A DNA stretch of 64,000 bases from Candidatus Woesebacteria bacterium (GCA_020429045.1 JAGQLS010000001.1:62001-126000), one strand, 5' to 3'. Counted from the first letter of the stretch, positions 48,837 through 57,943 are shown. Translations and numbers: made by a program. Notes: a model not told the origin generated them from the sequence alone.

Positions 48837-49940
48837 ATGAATATCGGCATAGACATTTCACAAATCGTATACACCGGCACCGGCGTCGCACGATTCACCC
48901 GGGGACTCGTGGATGCTATCGTTTCGTATGACACAGAAAACACGTGGACATTTTTCTTTTCCTCTTTTCGCCAAAAAATACCAACCGATGTCTACAACAA
49001 GATTAATAAAAGCAACCACAAACTGGTTTGCAAACACATCCCTCCTACACTGTTGGGTGTACTGTGGAATGATCGCCCGTTCTGGTCACACGCGATGAAT
49101 AATTCATTGCTTAAATGGACACAAAAATTAGATTGGTTTATCACGTCTGATTGGGCAGAAGCACCTGCTTTGTGTAAAAAAGCAACTATTGTTCACGATT
49201 TGGTTTTTAGATGCTTTCCCGAAACAGTGCACCCGCTTATTATAAAAACGCAAGAAAAAAGACTCGAGCGCGTTGTCAATGAAAGCAATGTAATTTTTGC
49301 CGACTCACACACAACAAAAAAAGATTTACAGGAATTTTTTTCCATAAAAAAAGCTGACATTATGGTGAATTATCCCGGTGTGAAGAAGATGCAACTAACG
49401 GTAACTCATGACGTCCTTGCAAAATATGATTTAAAAAAACCCTTTATTTTAACTGTAGGCAAACTTGAACCTCGCAAAAATATGAGTCGCCTTATCGAAG
49501 CGGTGAGAGGAATGAATGTAATGCTTATTGTTGTGGGAATCGAAGGTTGGGGAGAAGCCAACAATCATCAAACGCACAACAAAAATGTGCGCTTTCTTGG
49601 ATTTGTAAGTGATGAAGATTTGTCAGCACTTTACAGCAAAGCTACCATCTTTGTTTTCCCCTCGCTTTACGAAGGTTTCGGTTACCCCATCGTAGAAGCT
49701 ATGCAGCACTACTGCCCGGTGATCGCCAGTAACACCTCGTCGCTTGCCGAAATCGCCAAAGATGCTGCCCTTTTATGCGACCCTACCGATGTCCAAAATA
49801 TCAAACAAACGATAGAGCAGCTTCTTGCAGATACAAAACTGCAGCAAACTCTTTCGGAAAAAGGAAAACAACGTGCTGCCAAATTCTCCTGGAAAACATA
49901 TTATAATACACTTATAAAAGCACTTGGTAACGAAACTTAA
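48837..49940 (+). CDS. GT4 family glycosyltransferase (mannosyltransferase-like)
   Basis: The start MNIGIDISQIVYTGTGVARFTRG matches the WbaZ/MtfB-like GT4 branch, where GVARF forms the acceptor-side loop. The C-terminal half shows ILTVGKLEPRKNMSRLIEAV and FVFPSLYEGFGYPIVEAMQ, with the EX7E catalytic pair, then CPVIASNTSSLAEIAKDAALLCDP. The enzyme is cytoplasmic and uses a nucleotide sugar. It is similar in build to the next gene, so the pair may come from a duplication. Confidence 0.93.
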   Translation: MNIGIDISQIVYTGTGVARFTRGLVDAIVSYDTENTWTFFFSSFRQKIPTDVYNKINKSNHKLVCKHIPPTLLGVLWNDRPFWSHAMNNSLLKWTQKLDWFITSDWAEAPALCKKATIVHDLVFRCFPETVHPLIIKTQEKRLERVVNESNVIFADSHTTKKDLQEFFSIKKADIMVNYPGVKKMQLTVTHDVLAKYDLKKPFILTVGKLEPRKNMSRLIEAVRGMNVMLIVVGIEGWGEANNHQTHNKNVRFLGFVSDEDLSALYSKATIFVFPSLYEGFGYPIVEAMQHYCPVIASNTSSLAEIAKDAALLCDPTDVQNIKQTIEQLLADTKLQQTLSEKGKQRAAKFSWKTYYNTLIKALGNET

Positions 49941-50003
49941 AACTTGTGGCTTGTAATGTGAGGTATAGACACCTTTTTGAATTTTGAACTTTCTATCTAA
50001 ACC

Positions 50004-51101
50004 ATGATAATCGGCATTGACGGCAACGAAGCAAATGTCAATCAACGCGTAGGCGTTTCCGTATACACATACCAACTCCTTTCTCACTTTCAAAAAAAAG
50101 CAAACAAAAATCTTGCATTTCGTGTGTATCTACGTAAAAAACCATTATCTGACATGCCACAGCAAACCGAACATTTTACCTACTGTATCATTCCCGGTCG
50201 ATTTGCGTGGTCACGCATCCATTTCTCTTTGCACCTTTTCAAAGAACAACTCTCGCAATCATTGCCAGATATCTTTTTCGCACCTGCCCACTATTCCCCA
50301 CTCTACTGCCCTATACCCCTTGTAGTCACGATTCACGATCTTTCCTTTTTCCCTTTTCCAGACGAATTTTTAAAAAAAGATTTATATAAACTCAAGAAAT
50401 GGACTGAAATCTCGGTACGAAAAGCACAAAAAATTATTACTGTTTCCAAAGCTACAAAAAAGGATGTCATGCGATATTACGAAGTTGAAAACAGTAAAAT
50501 AGAAGTCGTTTATAATGGATTTCAACAAAAAAAAGCCGAAAAATCAAAGAACGATGTATTAAAGGAATATAGATTGAAAAAAAATAATTATATTTTTTAT
50601 CTTGGCACCGTACAACCGCGCAAAAATATCCTGACGCTCATACGTGCCATAGACGAACTCCGCAAAACACATCCTGAAATGAAACTGGTAGTTGCTGGGA
50701 AAAAGGGATGGAAATATGACGAAATTTACGCCGAAATGGACAAACGCGACTATGTAGTGGCAACCGGTTACGAAACATGGGAAGCAATTTGCTCGCTATA
50801 TCAAAGCGCATTTTGTTTTGTTTTGCCTTCTCTTTACGAAGGCTTTGGTATCCCGATTCTTGAGGCGATGTCATGTGGTGCGCCGGTTATTGCTTCACAA
50901 ACTTCTTCACTTCCTGAAATTGGAGGCAATGCGTGTTTGTATTTTGATCCTACAGACCATATGCAACTTGTTGAGGAATTGGAGGAGCTGTATGACAATG
51001 ATGCACTACGATCTCGTTTGATAGCACAGGGTAAGAAAAGAGTGCAGGAATTTTCCTGGCAAAAATCAGCACAGCAAACGTTGGATCTTCTCACAAGTTA
51101 A
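50004..51101 (+). CDS. GT4 family glycosyltransferase (paralogue of upstream gene)
   Basis: This repeats the plan of the upstream GT4: IIGIDGNEANVNQRVGVSVYTYQLL at the start, TIHDLSFFPFPDEFL, FYLGTVQPRKNILTLIRAI, and LPSLYEGFGIPILEAMSCGAPVIA with the EX7E pair, ending SSLPEIGGNACLYFDP. The start lies after a repeat-word spacer, so it may have its own promoter. It probably adds another sugar of the same polymer. Confidence 0.93.
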   Translation: MIIGIDGNEANVNQRVGVSVYTYQLLSHFQKKANKNLAFRVYLRKKPLSDMPQQTEHFTYCIIPGRFAWSRIHFSLHLFKEQLSQSLPDIFFAPAHYSPLYCPIPLVVTIHDLSFFPFPDEFLKKDLYKLKKWTEISVRKAQKIITVSKATKKDVMRYYEVENSKIEVVYNGFQQKKAEKSKNDVLKEYRLKKNNYIFYLGTVQPRKNILTLIRAIDELRKTHPEMKLVVAGKKGWKYDEIYAEMDKRDYVVATGYETWEAICSLYQSAFCFVLPSLYEGFGIPILEAMSCGAPVIASQTSSLPEIGGNACLYFDPTDHMQLVEELEELYDNDALRSRLIAQGKKRVQEFSWQKSAQQTLDLLTS

Positions 51102-51123
51102 CTTTACTGTTAAAGAAAGATAT

Positions 51124-52155
51124 ATGCGAATAGATATCGTACCTGACACATACAATCAATCGAACTTTAACAAGTCTGTACAACACCCTCTTCAAACATG
51201 GCAGTGGGGCGAGGCACGGAAAGAAACTGGTGTTGATGTAGTACGGCTTGCATCGTTCGACAACAGTTCGTTGAAAGATGTCTTTACCATGACGCTGCAT
51301 CCGCTTCCTATGGTAAAAAAATATGTCGGCTATATTCCCCGATCTATTTTACCAACAAGTGATATTATTGACTTTTTACGCAGTTATTCTAAGGAAAATA
51401 ACATTATTTTTATTAAATTTGAACCCTACGTTAAGCATTCGACTGGAGAGAATCACCATACAGCATCTATCGCAACGAACATGAAATCTGCAATTGATAC
51501 TTTACAATTGAGAGCATCTCCCCACCCACTCTTTCCCGACTGGACGCAAATGTTGAATCTGACCAAAAGCGAAGAAGTACTCTTGAAAGAAATGAAATCA
51601 AAGACGCGATATAATGTTAAGCTTGCCAGACGCAAAGGCATTGTTGTCAAAGAAATGTCAAATGAGCAAGGTTTTAAGATATTTCTCAAGTTATATTTTG
51701 AAACCTGTAAACGCCAACACTATTTTGGACATAACGAAACATATCATCGAATCATTTGGAATAATCTTAAAAATGGAATATCGCACATTCTCGTTGCTTT
51801 TTATGAAAATGAACCGCTTGCTGCATACGAACTATTTCACTTTCAAGACAGATTATATTATCCCTACGGCGGCAGTTCAGAAACGATGAGAAATCTGATG
51901 GCGACAAATCTGCTTATGTGGGAAGCAATACGCTTTGGAAAAAAAATGGGCGCAAAGGTATTTGATATGTGGGGATCACTGGGACCAGATTATGAAAAGA
52001 AAAGTAAATGGGGTGGGTTCACTAAGTTTAAGGAAGGTTATGGTACAGAGTTTGTACAATTTGTAGGCAGTTACGATCTTGTAGTCGATCCTGCTATGTA
52101 TCGACTCTATAATCTAGGATACGCTTTGAGAAATTGGGTTCTGACAAAAATCTAA
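51124..52155 (+). CDS. FemAB/FemX-like peptidyltransferase (GNAT fold)
   Basis: Fem proteins add amino acids from aminoacyl-tRNA to the lipid II stem peptide. Matching features in this 343-residue protein are QTWQWGEARKETG near the start, DWTQMLNLTKSEEVLLKEM, KTRYNVKLARRKGIVV, YYPYGGSSETMRNLMATNLLMWEAIRFG and VFDMWGSLGPDYEKKSKWGGFTKFKEGYG. These are typical of the MurM/FemX family. It closes the glycan locus, 22 bases after the last GT4, and may link interpeptide bridges to the wall. Confidence 0.9.
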   Translation: MRIDIVPDTYNQSNFNKSVQHPLQTWQWGEARKETGVDVVRLASFDNSSLKDVFTMTLHPLPMVKKYVGYIPRSILPTSDIIDFLRSYSKENNIIFIKFEPYVKHSTGENHHTASIATNMKSAIDTLQLRASPHPLFPDWTQMLNLTKSEEVLLKEMKSKTRYNVKLARRKGIVVKEMSNEQGFKIFLKLYFETCKRQHYFGHNETYHRIIWNNLKNGISHILVAFYENEPLAAYELFHFQDRLYYPYGGSSETMRNLMATNLLMWEAIRFGKKMGAKVFDMWGSLGPDYEKKSKWGGFTKFKEGYGTEFVQFVGSYDLVVDPAMYRLYNLGYALRNWVLTKI

Positions 52156-52156
52156 T

Positions 52157-52816
52157 CTACAACCTCTTCACTGCTTGTTCTGTTTCATAGACCGTCTGCA
52201 CTACACGATCGACATTGGTTGTATCGTCAACTGGTTCGTGGGAAATGAGAACAGTTTTCATTCCTACATTTTGTGCAGGAATGATGTCTTTTGTCAGACT
52301 ATCGGCGACATACACACAGCTTTCTGGCGAACACTGTGCTAGTTCAAGCGCTTTTTGGAACGGCTCGGGATCTGGTTTACTTTTTGACGTATTGTCGACT
52401 GTCACAAAATGGGTAAAATAGCCTGAAGGAACAGCAAGTGCTTCGAGCACATTGAGAACAACTTTCTCAAGCACATTGGTGATGATGCCAAGCGTATAGT
52501 GCTTGCTCATCGACTCAAGCATGATTTTTAATCGTTCATCGGGTTGGAGAAAATCATGTGCGTCGATGCGGGCTATGTATTCTTGCATGTCCATGCGCGA
52601 GACACCAAGCTCCATCATGACGGCAACTTTTGTCACATGATCGTGTGTTTCTTTGAGTTTCGCCTTTGTTTCTTTAAAAAGTGCCTTTGCTTGGTCAAAT
52701 GAAATGTTTCGCACTTCGGCAAGTTGCAAAATAGGTTGCTTGGAATGAGCGTTTGCAAGCTCTTCGTTGTGATACAAGGTATCGCTGGTATCAAAAAAGA
52801 CGGTAGTTATGGACAT
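52157..52816 (-). CDS. HAD-superfamily hydrolase
   Basis: The 219-residue protein has motif I VFFDTSDTLYHN (DxxDT, where the second Asp acts as general acid), motif II GIITN, motif III lysine in KSKPDPEPFQKALELA, and motif IV CVYVADSLTKDIIPAQN. The helical cap places it in subfamily I, like phosphoglycolate phosphatase and YjjG. Substrates of such enzymes are broad. It is convergent with the FemAB-like gene, with one base between the stop codons. Confidence 0.85.
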   Translation of the reverse strand: MSITTVFFDTSDTLYHNEELANAHSKQPILQLAEVRNISFDQAKALFKETKAKLKETHDHVTKVAVMMELGVSRMDMQEYIARIDAHDFLQPDERLKIMLESMSKHYTLGIITNVLEKVVLNVLEALAVPSGYFTHFVTVDNTSKSKPDPEPFQKALELAQCSPESCVYVADSLTKDIIPAQNVGMKTVLISHEPVDDTTNVDRVVQTVYETEQAVKRL

Positions 52817-52883
52817 AACATAAAATAACTAATAATTAACACTCAAACGAGCATAAATTTTCTTTCTTTAAACTATATGAACA

Positions 52884-53216
52884 CTAATAAATCTCCAAAC
52901 ATCCTAAGGCTTTATTGTTATTAAATGAAAGAATATTGTTACTGTGTCGCTTTAAAAGTTGTTTAATGTTTTGAGTAGAAACATTTCCCGTCCGAAGCCA
53001 AATTACTTTTGGAGGATATCCGTAAACCAAGCTTCTTTCATTGAAGTCAGAATCCTGAGTGATGATGATGAAATTATTATCTCGAGCATAGCGCCATATT
53101 TCTTCATCAGAAGCTCTGTGCAAATCAAGAAGGTAAACGTGGTTTGATCCAGAAAATACTTCTTCAAGCTCTTTAACTAGCTTGCGCGAAATGTTTTGGT
53201 CCAAGAGTAATTTCAT
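52884..53216 (-). CDS. DUF5615 PIN-like toxin
   Basis: The 110-residue protein starts MKLLLDQNISRKLVKEL and continues HRASDEEIWRYARDNNFIIITQDSDF, then PPKVIWLRTGNVSTQNI. These are hallmarks of DUF5615, whose Asp residues (LLDQN, TQDSDF) resemble PIN nuclease sites. Its first 44 bases overlap the upstream DUF433 gene, so translation is coupled. ATG 53216 is preferred to an upstream in-frame start at 53255. It probably acts as the toxin of a toxin-antitoxin pair; activity is unproven. Confidence 0.87.
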   Translation of the reverse strand: MKLLLDQNISRKLVKELEEVFSGSNHVYLLDLHRASDEEIWRYARDNNFIIITQDSDFNERSLVYGYPPKVIWLRTGNVSTQNIKQLLKRHSNNILSFNNNKALGCLEIY

Positions 53217-53436
53217 AACTCGCTGTAGATAAGGAACGCTCCCTTTCTGAAGCATAAGAAAGGACTGCTTTAATGTCGTCGTTTGTTAGTTCCGGAAAAT
53301 CGCTCAAAATCTTCTTTTCACTCATTCCTGAAGCAAGCATTTTTAACACATCATAAACAGTGATGCGTAAACCTCTAATGGTTGGCTGACCTCCTCGCTT
53401 TCCTGGCTCTAAAGTAATGATGTCTTTATATTTCAT
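53173..53436 (-). CDS. DUF433 antitoxin-like protein
   Basis: This 87-residue DUF433 protein has the consensus RGGQPTIRGLRITVYDVLKM, SGMSEKKILSDFPELTNDDI and VLSYASERE, a helix-turn-helix-like domain. DUF433 genes regularly precede DUF5615 genes as predicted antitoxins. Its promoter (53443-53471) is strong and leaderless. The C-terminal ~20 residues run across the toxin start. Confidence 0.87.
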   Translation of the reverse strand: MKYKDIITLEPGKRGGQPTIRGLRITVYDVLKMLASGMSEKKILSDFPELTNDDIKAVLSYASERERSLSTASYEITLGPKHFAQAS

Positions 53437-53442
53437 ACAATT

Positions 53443-53471
53443 ATTTTACAATAAGGTTGAAAACTAATCAA
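53443..53471 (-). promoter_or_regulatory. Promoter of the DUF433-DUF5615 operon
   Basis: On the reverse strand TTGATT (53471-53466), a 17-base spacer and TAAAAT (53448-53443) are followed by 6 bases and ATG 53436. Confidence 0.65.
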
Positions 53472-53539
53472 TTTTTGAATGTTAAAATTATACTGAAATG
53501 ACTTTTGTCTAGTCTCGTTCATGATAATAATAATTAGGT

Positions 53540-54097
53540 CTATTTTGATTCGTTATCAAACAAATGTATATAGTCAAAATTTTTGAGTTCATTGTTGAGC
53601 TCCCGAAGCTGTAAGGAGTTTTCATCACCTAACATTTCCCAAATCATCATGATGGTCGACTCCCAGTCAAGACCTAACTGACCAAGGATAAAACGAAAAA
53701 TAAATTCTGCCATTTCTTCGTCAGTACCAACAAAGTCTACTGGGCGCGTCCCAAGTTCGTCGATAAAGTCCGACACGATTTTGTCTTCGTCATAGGTAGC
53801 CCACTCGGGTGTATCTTTGGAAATACTACTTGGTGGGAAATGGGAGGTGAGAGTTGCGGTATCTATAGTATTTGCGCTTTTTATTTGCTTAACCATTTCG
53901 ATAAAAATCGCTTCCCAATTGTGTAGAGCCTTCTGTGTGCGGATAAGTGTTATGAGAAAGGCATTTTTGTCTTCCCGTGAGCCGACGATTGAAGGATAGC
54001 GCTTCGTTTTTGCTATATCTTTAATCATTACAAATAGATCTTTGCTCCACTTAGTTGAAAGCGGGTATCTGTATTGTGGCGGCGTATGAATGGTCAT
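53540..54097 (-). CDS. Protein of unknown function
   Basis: I do not recognise this 185-residue acidic protein. It is soluble and helical, with YPLSTKWSKDLFVMIKDIA near the start and an acidic middle (TYDEDKIVSDFIDELG, GTDEEMAEFIFRFILGQLG). A TGcTATAAT extended -10 (54104-54112, reverse strand) ends 6 bases before ATG 54097. The promoter abuts the 3' end of lon, so it can be transcribed separately. Confidence 0.7.
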   Translation of the reverse strand: MTIHTPPQYRYPLSTKWSKDLFVMIKDIAKTKRYPSIVGSREDKNAFLITLIRTQKALHNWEAIFIEMVKQIKSANTIDTATLTSHFPPSSISKDTPEWATYDEDKIVSDFIDELGTRPVDFVGTDEEMAEFIFRFILGQLGLDWESTIMMIWEMLGDENSLQLRELNNELKNFDYIHLFDNESK

Positions 54098-54115
54098 ACT
54101 ATAATTATAGCAAAA

Positions 54116-56554
54116 TCATTTTTTCGTTTTTTTCGGAGCTTTAAGGGCGTAGTTTATAACCTCGTCGATATGCTCAACAAAGATGAATTTGATGTCTTTC
54201 TGCACCTTTTTTGGTACATCGACCAGATTCTTTTTGTTATCCTTGGGCATAATCACCGTCTTGATCTGTGCACGGTGCGCGGCAATGACTTTTTCTTTGA
54301 CGCCTCCAATCTCGGTCACGCGCCCACGAAGCGTGATCTCGCCAGTCATGGCCACATCGTGCTTGACTGGCCTGCCGGTAAGCGATGAAACAAGCGAGGT
54401 GACGATCGCAACACCTGCAGATGGCCCATCTTTGGGTACTGCGCCTTCCGGCACGTGCACGTGGATATCTGTCTTGCTATAAAAATCTTGTTTCAAGTCA
54501 AATGTTTTCCAGCGAGCGCGCACATACGAAAGTGCCGCTTGACAGGATTCTTTCATAACGTCGCCTAAGTTTCCGGTAAGCGTAAGTGAACCTTTCCCCG
54601 GCATGTTGGCAACTTCGATAAAAAGAATATCGCCGCCTGCTTGTGTCCAGGCAAGACCGGTAGTGATTCCTACGCTATCTTTATCTTCAAGAATGCGATT
54701 GGAATACTTGTACGGTCCGAGGTACGTCTGCATGTCGCCATTTCCGATTGTTTTTGATTTAGTGTTTTTTTCCACAATTTCGCGCGCCACTTTCCTAAAA
54801 AGACGTGCAATCTGGCGTTCGAGTTCGCGTACGCCTGCTTCTCGAGAATAGCGGCGGATAATGGTTTTGAGCCCGGAATCGGTAAGTTTTATGGAATAAT
54901 CGACAAGGTGATGTGCGCGAATTTGTTTTGGAACAAGATAATTGTGAGCAATGCTAAACTTTTCATCTTCGGTATAGCCTGCAAAGTGAATAATTTCCAA
55001 GCGATCGAGCAAAGCATGCGGGATGGTGTCGAGAATGTTTGCCGTTGTTATGAAAAAAACATCTGACAAATCAAACGGCACCTCAAGATAATGATCGGAA
55101 AATGAGTGATTTTGCTCGGGATCGAGTGCTTCAAGTAGTGCTGCCGAGGGATCGCCGCGATAATCACGACCAACTTTGTCTATTTCGTCGAGCATAAAAA
55201 CTGGGTTGCGTGTACCAGCTTGTTGTATGCCCTGGATCATGCGCCCCGGAAGAGCACCTACATACGTTCGCCGATGACCGCGGATTTCGGCTTCGTCTCG
55301 TATACCCCCGAGCGAAATTTTGACAAACTCGCGGCCGAGTGATCGAGCGATAGATCGACCCAGCGACGTTTTACCCACGCCGGGCGGTCCGACAAAACAA
55401 AGAATAGAGGGCTGCCGCTCTTGTCTGATTCTTTGCTCCTTTTTTTCTTCTGTTTTTTTACTTGGTTTTTTACTTTTTGATGCTTTTTCTGCTTTTTCTT
55501 CCTGTAAAACCCCTAATTTCATAACCGCAAGGTATTCGAGTATACGCTCTTTTACTTTTTTAAGGCCAAAATGGTCCTCATTTAATACCTTTTCTGCTTT
55601 TTTCAGATCGAGTTGCTGATCAGATTCTTTTGCCCAAGGCAAATCTACGAGCCAATCGAGATAGGAGCGGATGTACGAAGCCTCTGGATTGTACTGTGAC
55701 ATCTGCTCAAGTTTTTTAAGCTCTTTCAGTGCTTTTTCTTTGACATCAGTCGACATGCCGGAATCTTTGATTTTTTTCTTATATTCATTGATTTCCTGGT
55801 TTGAGCTTTTTCCCCCTAGTTCTTCCTCAATAGTTTTCATTTTCTCTCGGAGGAATGTTTCTTTCATGCTTTTCTCAAATTTTTGCTGTGTTTTGCTCGA
55901 AATATTTTGTTCAAGTTCCAATACTTTTATTTCTTTGTTGATAAATTCGACTTCTTGTTTGAGAAGATTTTTGAGATTGGTATCCTCGAGAAGTTTTTGT
56001 CGTTCATCAGATCGGATGTCAAGAATCATAGCGATCTGGTTTGCAAAGTTGCGCGAGGAATTGATATTGAGGATGTTCATAAGGAACACAAAATCGATGG
56101 TTTTGCCCAGATTTATGGCTTTTTTGACTTGAGAAGAAATATATTTGACCATAGCAAGTGTTTCTTCGTCTTCTCGAGCATCTTCGAGAATGGGTGTAGC
56201 ATGGCCAGCAAAATATGGTTCGGTCTGAACATAATCAGTAATGTAAACTTTCTGAAGGCCTTTGACCAAGGCGTTCATCTGATCTTTCTCGCCTTTTGCA
56301 AGTTTATCGATTTGTGCCAAAACACCAACAGAGTACAAATCTTGTGTTGTCGGATTGTCGGTGCCGGCGTGTTTTTGCATAACCATGACGAACTCTTTTT
56401 GTCCATCATATGCAGCTTGTACCGCCTTTACACTTTTGTCTCTTCCAAAAGTGAGCACGTTTTCTGTGCCAGGGAAAACGATACCGTCACGGACTGTGAC
56501 GATTGGGTAAATAAGTGTAGCGTTTTTGGTTTTTGATTCATCGTTATTGAGCAT
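54116..56554 (-). CDS. lon: ATP-dependent protease Lon
   Basis: Lon unfolds and degrades damaged and regulatory proteins. The N-terminal substrate domain (YPIVTVRDGIVFPGTENVL) and a long coiled region lead to the AAA+ module: CFVGPPGVGKTSLGRSIA, VFMLDEIDKVGRDYRGDP and the FITTAN sensor. The protease domain has the Ser-Lys dyad in PKDGPSAGVAIV and GGVKEKVIAAHRA. At 812 residues it is normal, but a Lys/Glu-rich insertion of ~30 residues (EKASKSKKPSKKTEEKKE) lies just before Walker A, which most Lons lack. A consensus promoter lies just upstream. Confidence 0.96.
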   Translation of the reverse strand: MLNNDESKTKNATLIYPIVTVRDGIVFPGTENVLTFGRDKSVKAVQAAYDGQKEFVMVMQKHAGTDNPTTQDLYSVGVLAQIDKLAKGEKDQMNALVKGLQKVYITDYVQTEPYFAGHATPILEDAREDEETLAMVKYISSQVKKAINLGKTIDFVFLMNILNINSSRNFANQIAMILDIRSDERQKLLEDTNLKNLLKQEVEFINKEIKVLELEQNISSKTQQKFEKSMKETFLREKMKTIEEELGGKSSNQEINEYKKKIKDSGMSTDVKEKALKELKKLEQMSQYNPEASYIRSYLDWLVDLPWAKESDQQLDLKKAEKVLNEDHFGLKKVKERILEYLAVMKLGVLQEEKAEKASKSKKPSKKTEEKKEQRIRQERQPSILCFVGPPGVGKTSLGRSIARSLGREFVKISLGGIRDEAEIRGHRRTYVGALPGRMIQGIQQAGTRNPVFMLDEIDKVGRDYRGDPSAALLEALDPEQNHSFSDHYLEVPFDLSDVFFITTANILDTIPHALLDRLEIIHFAGYTEDEKFSIAHNYLVPKQIRAHHLVDYSIKLTDSGLKTIIRRYSREAGVRELERQIARLFRKVAREIVEKNTKSKTIGNGDMQTYLGPYKYSNRILEDKDSVGITTGLAWTQAGGDILFIEVANMPGKGSLTLTGNLGDVMKESCQAALSYVRARWKTFDLKQDFYSKTDIHVHVPEGAVPKDGPSAGVAIVTSLVSSLTGRPVKHDVAMTGEITLRGRVTEIGGVKEKVIAAHRAQIKTVIMPKDNKKNLVDVPKKVQKDIKFIFVEHIDEVINYALKAPKKTKK

Positions 56555-56562
56555 ATTTTAGC

Positions 56563-56591
56563 AGTATAGAGAATTATTTGCTAATTGTCAA
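56563..56591 (-). promoter_or_regulatory. Consensus promoter of lon
   Basis: On the reverse strand TTGACA (56591-56586), a 17-base spacer and TATACT (56568-56563), then 8 bases to ATG 56554. There is no room for a ribosome site. No heat-shock CIRCE-type dyad is seen. Confidence 0.8.
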
Positions 56592-56706
56592 CCATAAGAA
56601 AATATGATTTGTTGCGTTTAGCGTGAAGCATGAAACGAATATGAAAGCATGTTTATCAAGATAGATAAAGCATGGTAATTATTATGTTTGTATCAAAACG
56701 CTTTCA

Positions 56707-57546
56707 TTAAACAAACTTCTTCGTTATGTCGGAAAACGAAGCAAAGCGCTTATTTTCAATCAACATATTCTTTTCAATTTGTGGCCACTGTTCATGATAC
56801 GTTTGTGCTTTGACGTTATACAACACGCCCAGAGGAAACTTTTCTTCAAACGGTTCCATAGCCTTTGTCAAAGCTTTTTTTCTATCCGATGGGTCGTACT
56901 TCACATCAAGTTTGTACGTTTTGGTCATATAGTAAGCATACGTATTCACTTTGTTGAATGTCACACATGGTTGCAGCACGTTAACCAGAGAAAATCCTTT
57001 GTGATTCATCGCCTGTTTCATGATCTCAACCAATTGTCGGACGTCGCCGGCAAAACCTTGAGCAACAAATGTTGCGCCGCTTATGATCGCAAGTGCAAGA
57101 GGATTTATAGGATTTTCGATGATACCACGCGGGGTGGATTTAGATTTATATCCTTTTTTTGCAGTTGGTGCCACTTGACCAGTCGTAAGACCGTATACCA
57201 TGTTGTCGTGCACAATTACGGTCATATCGTGATTCCCTCGGCACGCGTGGACAAAATGATTCCCACCCTCGCCATAAATTCCGCCGTCTCCACCGACCAC
57301 AATAGCTTTAGTCTTGTGTTGAACCATTTTTGCACCAACGAGCGTAGGGATTGCGCGACCATGCAATGTATGAAGTGCGTACCCATTTAAAAAATCATTC
57401 ATGTTTCCGGAACACCCGATATCAAATGAAAGAAGAACAGAAGAAGGGTTGTATCCTGCCTGCTCGAGCGCCGTTTTTATGCCGATTCGAATCCCCCAGT
57501 CACCACAACCCGGACACCAGGTGGGCGCGTATGCATCAAAAGTCAT
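56707..57546 (-). CDS. korB: 2-oxoacid:ferredoxin oxidoreductase, beta subunit
   Basis: The subunit binds thiamine diphosphate and a [4Fe-4S] cluster. Cysteines that ligate the cluster are seen in TWCPGCGDWGI (two), FDIGCSGNMND and NVLQPCVTFNK. The ThDP motif is IVVGGDGGIYGEGGNHFVHA through VHDNMVYGLTTGQ. The length (279) matches the two-subunit KorAB/VorAB type. It would decarboxylate a 2-oxoacid, making acyl-CoA and reduced ferredoxin. Substrate specificity cannot be read. A VOC gene separates it from the alpha subunit. Confidence 0.93.
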   Translation of the reverse strand: MTFDAYAPTWCPGCGDWGIRIGIKTALEQAGYNPSSVLLSFDIGCSGNMNDFLNGYALHTLHGRAIPTLVGAKMVQHKTKAIVVGGDGGIYGEGGNHFVHACRGNHDMTVIVHDNMVYGLTTGQVAPTAKKGYKSKSTPRGIIENPINPLALAIISGATFVAQGFAGDVRQLVEIMKQAMNHKGFSLVNVLQPCVTFNKVNTYAYYMTKTYKLDVKYDPSDRKKALTKAMEPFEEKFPLGVLYNVKAQTYHEQWPQIEKNMLIENKRFASFSDITKKFV

Positions 57547-57568
57547 AAAGATAGAATAAATAAATAAT

Positions 57569-57943
57569 TTACAACATCCCGATTAACTGAACAATGTTAC
57601 CGTCTAAATCTTCAAATGTTGCAAAATAACTATTAAATGTCGGCGCTTTAAACGGCTCAGCAATGAAATGTACTCCACGTTTTTTCAATGTCTCGTACGC
57701 CTCTTGCACGTGATCGACATTCATATTGATCATGATACGGAATGGGTCTTTGTTTTTACCCTTCACCTTTGGGTGACGACCGATCCACAGGTATGAATTG
57801 CCAACTGCCAACCCTATCCCTGTATCTTTGGGGTGATTTATTTCTTCAATTGTCGATAAACCTAACATTCTTTGATACCAACTCGCAAGTTTTTGATAGT
57901 TTTCAGACCAGATAAGAATTGCAGAAATTTCATTAAGCTTCAT
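57569..57943 (-). CDS. Glyoxalase/VOC-superfamily protein
   Basis: The 124-residue protein shows the paired beta-alpha-beta-beta-beta modules of the VOC fold: ISAILIWSENYQKLASWYQRMLGL, GIGLAVGNSYLWIGRH, INMNVDHVQEAYETLKKRGV and FEDLDGNIVQLIG. A metal ligand set is incomplete: the C-terminal Asp-Gly-Asn and Gln-Leu are present, but the early His/Gln is not certain. It lies between korA and korB with gaps of 52 and 22 bases and is probably co-transcribed, which hints at a role linked to 2-oxoacid or methylglyoxal metabolism. Confidence 0.85.
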   Translation of the reverse strand: MKLNEISAILIWSENYQKLASWYQRMLGLSTIEEINHPKDTGIGLAVGNSYLWIGRHPKVKGKNKDPFRIMINMNVDHVQEAYETLKKRGVHFIAEPFKAPTFNSYFATFEDLDGNIVQLIGML

